From positions 1,737,389 to 1,801,388 of the forward strand of contig NZ_CP044205.1 in the NCBI RefSeq assembly GCF_009498235.1: 64,000 nt of DNA, given 5' to 3'. This document shows, one piece after another, positions 57,322 through 64,000 of the stretch. The stretch's first letter is position 1. The number at the start of each line of letters is the position of its first letter. Below the pieces are notes generated by a model that saw only the letters and a program-made list of their open reading frames with translations, ran no database searches and was not told the DNA's origin. The stretch is from Candidatus Methylospira mobilis. GTDB lineage: Bacteria; Pseudomonadota; Gammaproteobacteria; Methylococcales; Methylococcaceae. Position numbers and translations under genes: made by a program.

Positions 57322-58698
57322 ATGCATATACACATAGTCGGCATTTGTGGAACCTTCATGGGCGGGCTTGCGCTGATTGCGCGCGAAATGGGACATAAGG
57401 TCACCGGCTCCGATCATAACATTTACCCCCCAATGAGCACTCAACTGGAAGAGCAGGGTATCGGACTGTTTGCCGAGTATGCCGCTGCCAATCTGGATTT
57501 GAAGCCCGATATCGTTATTATCGGCAATGCGTTGTCGCGCGGCAACGTAGAGGTCGAGGCGGTGCTGAATCGGGGGTTGGCTTACACCTCGGGAGCCCGC
57601 TGGCTGTATGAGGCAGTGCTGAAGGATCGTTGGGTATTGGCTGTTTCAGGTACGCATGGCAAGACCACGACTACCAGTATGCTGGCGTGGATACTGGAAA
57701 AAAACAATACCAGGCCCGGCTTCCTGATCGGCGGGATACCGACGAATTTCGGCATTTCCGCCCGGCTGGGAAGAACGCCTTTTTTTGTTATAGAAGCCGA
57801 CGAATACGATACCGCTTTTTTCGACAAGCGTTCCAAGTTTTTACATTACCGCCCCAGAACACTGGTTATCAATAATCTCGAATACGATCACGCCGATATT
57901 TTCCCTGATTTGGCCTCCATACAAAGGCAGTTTCATCATCTGGTGCGCATGGTGCCGGGCAATGGGTCGATTGTTGTGCCTGATTGTGAAGAAGCGATAG
58001 ATGATATGTTGCGGATGGGGTGTTGGACCGAGATTGAGAAAACCGCTATCGCAACGCCTGTAAAGGATAATGGCTCGGCATGGACTGTTCGTCTTAATTC
58101 AGCCGACGGCAGCGATTTCGATGTGCTGCGCCATGGCCGCTTCGAGGGGCGAGTATGCTGGGAGTTGACAGGGCGGCATAACGTGATGAACGCCATTTCC
58201 GCCATTGCTGCCGCCAGTCATGCCGCGATTGGGGTTGCCGATTCCGTAGCCGCGCTATGCGGGTTCTCCGGAGTCAAACGGCGCATGGAGGTGCGCGCGC
58301 AAGTAGCGGGCGTTACCCTTTATGACGATTTTGCGCATCACCCCACAGCTATCGCGACGACGCTGCAGGGACTGCGCGCCAAAGTCGGCGGGCATGAACG
58401 TATCATCGTCGTGCTTGAGCCGCGCTCCAATACCATGCGTCTCGGCATACATGAAAAAACCCTGGCCAACTCGCTGGCAAGCGCCGATTACGCAATTATT
58501 TACCAGCCGGACAATCTGGGCTGGAATGTCGCAGGGCTGGCCGAACAGGCTCCCAATATTTGCGTCATGGACAGTATAGACGGCATAGTCGTCCATCTTG
58601 CCGGAGAGGCGTGCCGAGCGGGCGACCATCTGGTATTCATGAGCAATGGCGGTTTTGCCGGCATACACGGAAGGGTCGAGGCTGCTTTGCGGCGATGA
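57322..58698 (+). CDS. mpl: UDP-N-acetylmuramate:L-alanyl-gamma-D-glutamyl-meso-diaminopimelate ligase
   Basis: 458 residues from ATG 57322, giving the standard Mpl start MHIHIVGICGTFMGGLALIA; an in-frame upstream start would add 29 residues overlapping pgl. Mur-ligase motifs: VSGTHGKTTTTSML (P-loop), EADEYDTAFFD and NNLEYDHADIF. It reattaches recycled tripeptide to UDP-MurNAc in the cytoplasm. It lies 34 bases after pgl and may be in the zwf-pgl transcript. Confidence 0.95.
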   Translation: MHIHIVGICGTFMGGLALIAREMGHKVTGSDHNIYPPMSTQLEEQGIGLFAEYAAANLDLKPDIVIIGNALSRGNVEVEAVLNRGLAYTSGARWLYEAVLKDRWVLAVSGTHGKTTTTSMLAWILEKNNTRPGFLIGGIPTNFGISARLGRTPFFVIEADEYDTAFFDKRSKFLHYRPRTLVINNLEYDHADIFPDLASIQRQFHHLVRMVPGNGSIVVPDCEEAIDDMLRMGCWTEIEKTAIATPVKDNGSAWTVRLNSADGSDFDVLRHGRFEGRVCWELTGRHNVMNAISAIAAASHAAIGVADSVAALCGFSGVKRRMEVRAQVAGVTLYDDFAHHPTAIATTLQGLRAKVGGHERIIVVLEPRSNTMRLGIHEKTLANSLASADYAIIYQPDNLGWNVAGLAEQAPNICVMDSIDGIVVHLAGEACRAGDHLVFMSNGGFAGIHGRVEAALRR

Positions 58699-58824
58699 AA
58701 CTTGTTTCGTCAGCCGATGGGAACAGCATTATTTTTCTCCTGTGCTACAACGCCTGCCAGCCCGGCGCGAAGGTCGATGTATCATTTCTTCTACTGATAA
58801 GGCATTTCTGGAAAAGGAAAAAAC

Positions 58825-59616
58825 ATGATTATCAAAGATAACGAGTTTGTCGATCTCCAAACACCGACAGGCGCTATGCGCACCCATATTTTTCGTCCTG
58901 CAGCGCCTGGAAAATATCCCGGCGTTTTGATGTTTTCGGAAATTTTTCAGATCACCGGGCCGATTCGCCGCACTGCGGCAATGCTGGCCGGGCATGGCTT
59001 CGTTGTCGCTTGCCCCGAGATTTATCATGAACTCGAACCTCTGGGTTCCGTGCTCGCTTACGACGAAGAAGGCACCACCCGGGGAAATGCGCACAAGACG
59101 GCCAAGCCGGTGTCGGCCTACGATAGCGACGCTCGCGCCGTACTCGATTACCTCAAAACCCTGGACTATTGCACCGGCCGCCTGGGAGCAATGGGTATAT
59201 GCGTCGGTGGTCATTTGGCTTTTCGCGCTGCGATGAACCCGGACGTGTTGGCGACGACCTGTTTTTATGCAACGGATATCCATAAAAAAAGTCTGGGACT
59301 GGGCATGAACGATAATTCGCTGGATCGGGTAGGCGAAATTAAAGGCGAGTTGCTGCACATCTGGGGACGCCAGGATCCGCATATTCCTCTCGAAGGCAGG
59401 AACCTGCTGAAGGCCCGGCTCGAAGAAGTAGGTGCAAGATTTACCTGGCATGAGGTCAACGGTCAGCACGCATTTATGCGTGACGAAGGCCCACGCTACG
59501 ATCCGGCGCTGGCGCTGCAATGCTGGACGCTGTTGCTGGAGCTTTTTCACAGAAGGCTGGGTTACGGTGACCTCAGTACTCAAGCCGAAGCTACGCCGGT
59601 AGAGAGCAGGCACTGA
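58825..59616 (+). CDS. Dienelactone-hydrolase-family protein
   Basis: 263 residues, alpha/beta hydrolase fold. The triad can be read: nucleophile Cys126 in GICVGG, Asp in GRQDPHIP and His in NGQHAFM. A good AAGGA lies upstream. In carboxymethylenebutenolidase this Cys-Asp-His set opens dienelactone, but there are no aromatic-degradation genes here, so the natural substrate is unknown. Cytosolic; apparently monocistronic. Confidence 0.87.
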   Translation: MIIKDNEFVDLQTPTGAMRTHIFRPAAPGKYPGVLMFSEIFQITGPIRRTAAMLAGHGFVVACPEIYHELEPLGSVLAYDEEGTTRGNAHKTAKPVSAYDSDARAVLDYLKTLDYCTGRLGAMGICVGGHLAFRAAMNPDVLATTCFYATDIHKKSLGLGMNDNSLDRVGEIKGELLHIWGRQDPHIPLEGRNLLKARLEEVGARFTWHEVNGQHAFMRDEGPRYDPALALQCWTLLLELFHRRLGYGDLSTQAEATPVESRH

Positions 59617-59948
59617 TTTTGTGCTACGCCGACCGGTAATGCGGACTGAACCGGGGCGGCGTCAATCGCGGAGCATAGCGCGAACCATGCAATTCTTCAA
59701 GCAAAGTGAGCCGCGGCAGGCTGCCGCGGTCTTGATGAGACTGTCCTGACTGGGTAGCGAAAAAGGAAAATTCATATAGATGCGGGCATGGAGCCTGCCG
59801 GGATGTCTAATCCAGAGCGTTTCGATAGCCCTGCCCCCAAACCGTAGCAGGGCGTCGTTGACGACGCTTTCCTGGGTTGGCGAGGTTCGCGGCCCCGCGC
59901 GCCCATGGGTCATATAGATCTGTGTGTTGCAGATAGCTCGTATACCCT

Positions 59949-59979
59949 ACGCCAATAGTATATATTTACAATTTGGCGT
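59949..59979. promoter_or_regulatory. Palindromic operator candidate upstream of the LuxR-type gene
   Basis: ACGCCAA-N17-TTGGCGT, a 7-base perfect dyad with an AT-rich centre, about 165 bases before the start codon. Spacing of about two helical turns suits a dimeric regulator. The binding protein is unknown. Confidence 0.4.
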
Positions 59980-60031
59980 ACTTTGGGATTTGCCTGCAAT
60001 CAGCTCATGCACCTCAGAATAAATTGGGAGT

Positions 60032-60100
60032 CTGTCGGGCTTCATGTTAGCTTTGTTTTTTATATTAAAAATTTATGTTTTGAAATGTTAAGCCCGACAG
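60032..60100 (+). promoter_or_regulatory. Long-range inverted repeat before the LuxR-type gene
   Basis: CTGTCGGGCTT and AAGCCCGACAG (11-base perfect arms, extended by a GGGA/TCCC match) flank 47 AT-rich bases that could contain the -10/-35 elements. It could be a pair of operator half-sites or form an RNA hairpin in the leader. Confidence 0.45.
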
Positions 60101-60142
60101 TTCCCTAAATTCTTCATAGTAAAAAATAAATCAAGAGAGCTA

Positions 60143-61186
60143 ATGTCCAGTTGGCATGAGCATATCGGAGACCTCTACCATAGCGTTCTGGATAATGCGC
60201 TATGGACGCAGGTTTTCGGTCGAATTATGGATGAGGCGGGTGCCGGTCAATGCTTGCTGCTCTGCCCGTTTATCGAACTATCGGCGGATACGTCCGGTAC
60301 GATAGATTGTCAGGCCTATAAAGGCCGTTGTCCGTTTTACGAAGACTACCTTCAGCGGCACGATGATCCCTGGGCGCATGAAGCGTTGATTGAGAGGCGC
60401 CGCTTAACCAGCACATATTATTTTGAATTTCGGGAACGTAGCGAAATAAAAGAGAAACAGCACGCCATCCTGTTCGAAAGCGGTGCTCCGGGCGATCCGC
60501 CCTATGCCCACGACATCGACTGCGGCATCCGGGAAGAACGGTTTATCCGCGAGATGCTGCCGCATTTGCGATGCGCTTTGCGTATCCGTTGGCAAATGCT
60601 CGAGCACCATCATGCGCGCAGTTTGCGCGAAGAAGCCCTGGACTGTGTACCCCAGGCTATGGCGTTGCTGAATGTAAGCGGGCATGTGCTGTTTGCCAAC
60701 CGGCGCGCCGAGTCCATTTTTCAGGAAGAGACCGGCCCCATCGTTGTCAACAACCGTTTGACCGCGCTCGACGCTCCTGGCGCCAAGCGACTCAGGGATG
60801 CTTTATTTCTGGCTGCCAGAGGCATCAGTAATAATGTCAATCTGGGTAATCCGCTCAGGCAACAACGCTGGGTCGTCTCGCTCAATCCGCTGCATATCTC
60901 AGGCTCTAGCCAGGCGGCTATAACCCGCATCCTGGCTCTGATCGCCAATCTCGAACGAGTACCCAGCGAAGGTATGCTTCTTTTCGCTAAACTGTACGGA
61001 TTGACGCCCACGGAGACTTGCGTTTTACGACAGCTGCTGGGGCGGCAAAATACTCGGGATATTGCAACAAGCCTCAACATCAGCATTAAAACCCTGCGCA
61101 CTCACCTTGGCAATCTCTTCGCTAAAACCTCCACAACCAGCCAGCGTGAGCTGGTGCAGTTTTTCCTGGCTCATCCTTCAGTGTAA
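60143..61186 (+). CDS. LuxR-family transcriptional regulator
   Basis: 347 residues. The C-terminal helix-turn-helix (about 280-340: KLYGLTPTETCVLRQLLGRQ, NTRDIATSLNISIKTLRTHL) is clear. The first 165 residues form an unassigned sensor region; 170-260 resembles a PAS-like fold (MALLNVSGHVLFANRRAESI). The N-terminus lacks an autoinducer-binding signature and a phosphoreceiver. It lies 103 bases upstream of the ODP/GGDEF pair on the same strand and may regulate it. Confidence 0.83.
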   Translation: MSSWHEHIGDLYHSVLDNALWTQVFGRIMDEAGAGQCLLLCPFIELSADTSGTIDCQAYKGRCPFYEDYLQRHDDPWAHEALIERRRLTSTYYFEFRERSEIKEKQHAILFESGAPGDPPYAHDIDCGIREERFIREMLPHLRCALRIRWQMLEHHHARSLREEALDCVPQAMALLNVSGHVLFANRRAESIFQEETGPIVVNNRLTALDAPGAKRLRDALFLAARGISNNVNLGNPLRQQRWVVSLNPLHISGSSQAAITRILALIANLERVPSEGMLLFAKLYGLTPTETCVLRQLLGRQNTRDIATSLNISIKTLRTHLGNLFAKTSTTSQRELVQFFLAHPSV

Positions 61187-61289
61187 ACACTGTGGCCTGC
61201 AAAAAATCCTAGTCTATTTGACTGATGTGCCGCAGTTGGCACACGGTTATAGTGCCGGGGTTCATATTGATGCAGCGAGTAAGCAATGA

Positions 61290-61973
61290 ATGCGTAACAT
61301 ACAAGTGTACGATAAACCCGGGCACCGATTTGTCCTGCTCAACGAAAGCGAGCCGGGCGAGGAAGACGGCATCCGTTCCAACCAGTTTCTGATTATGCAT
61401 GGAGATGCCGGGGTGCTGCAGGACCCCGATGGCTTTGGCGTGATGCCGCGCGTGCTGGCCGAAATGTTGCGCTATCTGCCACCGGTCCAGGTTCATGGCA
61501 TAGTGCTGTCGCATCAGCACCCTGATATCGTGGGTGGCCTCTCCACCTGGATGGAGGTGACCCGGTGCCCGATTAATGTTTCCGCTATCTGGATGCGTTT
61601 TTTGCCGCATTACGGCTTTAAGGAAATGAGCCGTTTTGTCGGCGTTCCGGATCAAGGCTTGCCGCAGCTGGCTGTGGCCCCCGGCTTTAACCTGCAAATC
61701 CTGCCTGCTCATTTTTTGCACTCGGAAGGGCAAATCAATGTGTATGACGCGGCGTCAAGCATCCTGTTTAGCGGCGATATGGGCGCTGCAATGCTGCCGC
61801 TGGACAAGAATTACATTTATGTAGACGATTTCCAGAGTCATGTGCCGTTCATCGCCTGGTTTCATCGCCGTTATATGGGTTCCAACAAGGCCATAAGGAT
61901 CTGGCTGCGCGATCTTACCTGCGGAACCGATATTATGCAGGCTGGCGGATATTTCCCGGGGGAGCCTGCATGA
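61290..61973 (+). CDS. Metallo-beta-lactamase-fold protein resembling diiron oxygen-sensor (ODP) proteins
   Basis: 227 residues. The MBL metal motif reads GIVLSHQHPDIVGG (H-x-H-x-D) and is followed by ILPAHFLHSEGQINVYD and ILFSGDMGAAM, the pattern of the flavodiiron/ODP group rather than hydrolases. The FMN (flavodoxin) domain of flavodiiron proteins is absent. ODP proteins bind O2 at a diiron site and are found beside signalling genes (family knowledge). The stop overlaps the start of the GGDEF/EAL gene by ATGA, so they are translationally coupled. The assignment as oxygen sensor is inferred. Confidence 0.72.
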   Translation: MRNIQVYDKPGHRFVLLNESEPGEEDGIRSNQFLIMHGDAGVLQDPDGFGVMPRVLAEMLRYLPPVQVHGIVLSHQHPDIVGGLSTWMEVTRCPINVSAIWMRFLPHYGFKEMSRFVGVPDQGLPQLAVAPGFNLQILPAHFLHSEGQINVYDAASSILFSGDMGAAMLPLDKNYIYVDDFQSHVPFIAWFHRRYMGSNKAIRIWLRDLTCGTDIMQAGGYFPGEPA

Positions 61974-64000
61974 ACCAGGCTGCTGCCGTAACCAATAGCG
62001 AACTGGAGCTTGTAAGGCTTACTGTACTGGATCGCCTGGCTGCGTTGCTGGAGAGCCAAACCCGCTCCAAGCATACTACCGGTACCGTGCTGGAGACGGT
62101 ATATTCCGTACAGAGCGATATGGCGCGGAATTTGCGCGGTTTCGTGCAAACTCAGAGCGACCATGCCTCGTTGTCGAACAGCGTGCTTGAAGTGGCTGCG
62201 ATGTGCGAGCGCCTAAACGACAGTCTCGACGTATTGCTTGGCGAGCGGCAGCGTAGACTGAGCAAGAACAGCATCTATTTGCGGACGCTGATGTCGGAGT
62301 TCAACAGTACGCTCGACCGCCTTTCCGAAACGCTGATAGAAAAGGATCTGCTCGAACGGCAAAGTCAGGTGCTGGAACGCATCATATTGTCATATGAGAA
62401 CATAACTCAGTGGAAAGAGTTTGCTCGCCACATTCTTGCCGATTTCCATCGTATTTTTCCGTTCAATATTTTTTTCATCATCTTTTCCGAAGGGCAAAAT
62501 ATCTCGCTTCATTTGTATTATCCCGGCCAGCATACTCAGGCGGCGCGCGAGCACGCGCAATGCGTCCTTATCGAGCAGATTCTAGCCGAATTACAGCTTC
62601 CCGCCGATACGCCATGGGGTATCGAAGAATTTCTTATCGATCAGGGCGAAACTCCGCAAGCAATCGAAAAAATAAACACGATCATGGTTTCAATACCCGA
62701 GCATGCCCATCACCTGCTGGGGTTGCTTGGGATAGGCTATGTTGCCGGACGCAACCTGAGCGCACAGGAGCAAACCATTATTCGTTCCATTCTGTCGGTC
62801 ATGGTGATGGTGGTCGGCTCCAGTAAAGCGCTGTCGCGGACCATGGCCGATCTCGAATTCTATGCGGCCTACGACTCGCTCACGGGGTTGCATAACCGCC
62901 GCTATTTCAACGAGATGCTGGAATATGAAATCGAGCGTTCCAGCCGGCATCGTCATGAATTTTCCATATTGCTGCTGGATCTGGACGACTTCAAGGACGT
63001 GAACGACTCCTATGGTCATCCGGTGGGCGACGAGACCTTGCGTGGCGTCGCTGCAATTGTAAATCAACATACCCGCAAGGGCGATTTGGCGACAAGGCTG
63101 GGAGGCGACGAGTTTGCGATTCTGCTGATGGAAACCGGTGCGCAGGGTGCGCGGGCGGTGGCGGAAAAGCTTGGGATAGCGTTGCGTGAAAAAACTTTTT
63201 TATCGCCGCAACACAGGCATTTTCAATTGACGGCTTCCATCGGCATCGTCACTTATCCGCATGATGCAGGCAATGAGTCCGATCTGATGTCCGGGGTCGA
63301 TCTGGCAATGTATCGCGCCAAACGGATGGGTAAGGATAGCGCTTGCGCATTGGATGGCGCGGAGAAGCAAATCGGATTGAGCCGGGGAGCGCGCGATAAC
63401 GTCGAGCAGCTGCGCAAAACCTTGCTGCAGCAGGATAAGGTATTTCCTTATTTTCAGCCTATCGTCGATTGCCGTACCGGTACAATTTTCGCCTACGAAA
63501 CCTTGGCGCGCTTGCAGCAGGTTGACGGCGAAATCGTTACCGCCGGCGCATTTATCGAGGTTATCGAAAAATACGGTCTGGGACGTCAGCTTGACCAGAT
63601 CATTATCGGCAAGGCGTTGGAAGCCCACAAACTCAGCGGCACTTCGACCAAACTGTTCATCAATCTCTCGGCGCAGGAAATACAGGGGCGCAATATTCTT
63701 GGATACGCCGAAAACTTGTGCGAGCGGCTGGAAATTTCACCCAGTGCGGTGGTATTCGAGATTTTGGAGCGTGACGCGATAGGCGATATGGGCAATATGC
63801 GCAGGTTTCTCACCATGCTGGGTAAAAAGGGTTTTTCTTTCGCGCTGGATGATTTTGGCAGCGGCTACAATTCCTTTCACTATTTGCGCGAGCTGCACTT
63901 CGAGTTCGTCAAAATCGATGGGATTTTTGTTCGCAATATTATCGAGTCCAAGGTAGACAGAACGCTGGTTCGCAATCTGTCGCGCCTGTGCCGGGATCTA
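61970..64000 (+). CDS. GGDEF/EAL-domain c-di-GMP signalling protein (partial, runs off the window)
   Basis: 677 codons are visible, ending exactly at the window edge. The first 150 residues are helical and coiled-coil-like, and 150-300 are GAF-like (WKEFARHILADFHRIFPFNI). The cyclase domain has an intact GGDEF at 378-382 and an inhibitory site RKGD at 369-372. The EAL-type domain begins about 485 (FPYFQPIVD); its signature is ETL at 510-512 (Glu kept) with DDFGSG at 627-632. It probably makes, and may also degrade, c-di-GMP. It overlaps the ODP-like gene by 4 bases; no membrane segment is seen in the visible part. Confidence 0.92.
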   Translation, partial: MNQAAAVTNSELELVRLTVLDRLAALLESQTRSKHTTGTVLETVYSVQSDMARNLRGFVQTQSDHASLSNSVLEVAAMCERLNDSLDVLLGERQRRLSKNSIYLRTLMSEFNSTLDRLSETLIEKDLLERQSQVLERIILSYENITQWKEFARHILADFHRIFPFNIFFIIFSEGQNISLHLYYPGQHTQAAREHAQCVLIEQILAELQLPADTPWGIEEFLIDQGETPQAIEKINTIMVSIPEHAHHLLGLLGIGYVAGRNLSAQEQTIIRSILSVMVMVVGSSKALSRTMADLEFYAAYDSLTGLHNRRYFNEMLEYEIERSSRHRHEFSILLLDLDDFKDVNDSYGHPVGDETLRGVAAIVNQHTRKGDLATRLGGDEFAILLMETGAQGARAVAEKLGIALREKTFLSPQHRHFQLTASIGIVTYPHDAGNESDLMSGVDLAMYRAKRMGKDSACALDGAEKQIGLSRGARDNVEQLRKTLLQQDKVFPYFQPIVDCRTGTIFAYETLARLQQVDGEIVTAGAFIEVIEKYGLGRQLDQIIIGKALEAHKLSGTSTKLFINLSAQEIQGRNILGYAENLCERLEISPSAVVFEILERDAIGDMGNMRRFLTMLGKKGFSFALDDFGSGYNSFHYLRELHFEFVKIDGIFVRNIIESKVDRTLVRNLSRLCRDL

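Larger units (their letters stand above)
59617..60142. other. Regulatory spacer upstream of the LuxR-type gene
   Basis: 526 bases without a convincing gene. A CCGCGGCAG/CTGCCGCGG hairpin (59711-59729) may end the hydrolase transcript. Two inverted repeats follow: ACGCCAA (59949-59955) with TTGGCGT (59973-59979), and CTGTCGGGCTT (60032-60042) with AAGCCCGACAG (60090-60100). Both lie in the AT-rich promoter region of the regulator. Confidence 0.5.

Overview
The window is a piece of a gammaproteobacterial chromosome. The pheS-pheT-ihfA, prmB-aroC, exbBD-lpxK-ycaR-kdsB and pilMNOPQ blocks are typical of that class. The combination of Entner-Doudoroff genes, B12-dependent MetH, type IV pili and many outer-membrane barrel proteins fits a Methylococcales-like (methanotroph-related) bacterium. 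No methane-oxidation gene is in view, so that placement is an inference.

Layout. 1-10600 is a dense housekeeping block: the end of pheS, pheT, ihfA, argC, prmB, aroC, an MFS transporter, then exbB-exbD-lpxK-ycaR-kdsB. 10850-21350 is an envelope and surface block: an autotransporter, a TonB-dependent receptor, a patatin lipase, a family-2 glycosyltransferase and an orphan T6SS VgrG with a heptad-repeat tail. 21800-27300 holds metH, a small glutaredoxin-like gene and fumC. 27870-30180 is a wrecked type I restriction-modification locus (hsdM fused to hsdR by deletion) split by an IS110-family element. 30200-36900 holds two tandem paralogous giant outer-membrane proteins. Each joins an autotransporter barrel to a second barrel-like domain, and the two share about 1.96 kb that I could not tell apart by eye. 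36900-43490 has yrfG, cysQ and the type IV pilus operon pilMNOPQ. 43500-50560 is a plastic zone: an IS630 fragment that truncates cheW, a chemoreceptor with duplicated internal modules, an internally deleted IS21 element, and ssrA (tmRNA). 50570-58700 has a degenerate beta-carbonic-anhydrase-like protein, anmK, the Entner-Doudoroff genes (edd, eda, zwf, pgl) and mpl. 58800-64000 has a dienelactone-hydrolase-like protein, a LuxR-type regulator, an ODP-like metallo-beta-lactamase-fold protein and a GGDEF/EAL protein that runs off the edge.

How the parts work together. ExbB/ExbD can energise TonB-dependent receptors such as the one at 13968-16469. zwf-pgl-edd-eda form a complete glucose-6-phosphate to pyruvate plus glyceraldehyde-3-phosphate route on two divergent units. 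anmK and mpl both serve peptidoglycan recycling. The last two genes are translationally coupled and look like a diiron-sensor plus c-di-GMP module.

The most notable signals are: (i) the IS110 element, whose exact ends can be deduced from the interrupted hsdM frame and whose 258-nt non-coding end repeats 12 of 13 bases of its own target flank, as the bridge-RNA model predicts; (ii) the tandem double-barrel proteins with a gene-conversion-like identity tract; (iii) the ODP/GGDEF-EAL pair; (iv) the VgrG with a trimeric-coiled-coil-like tail.
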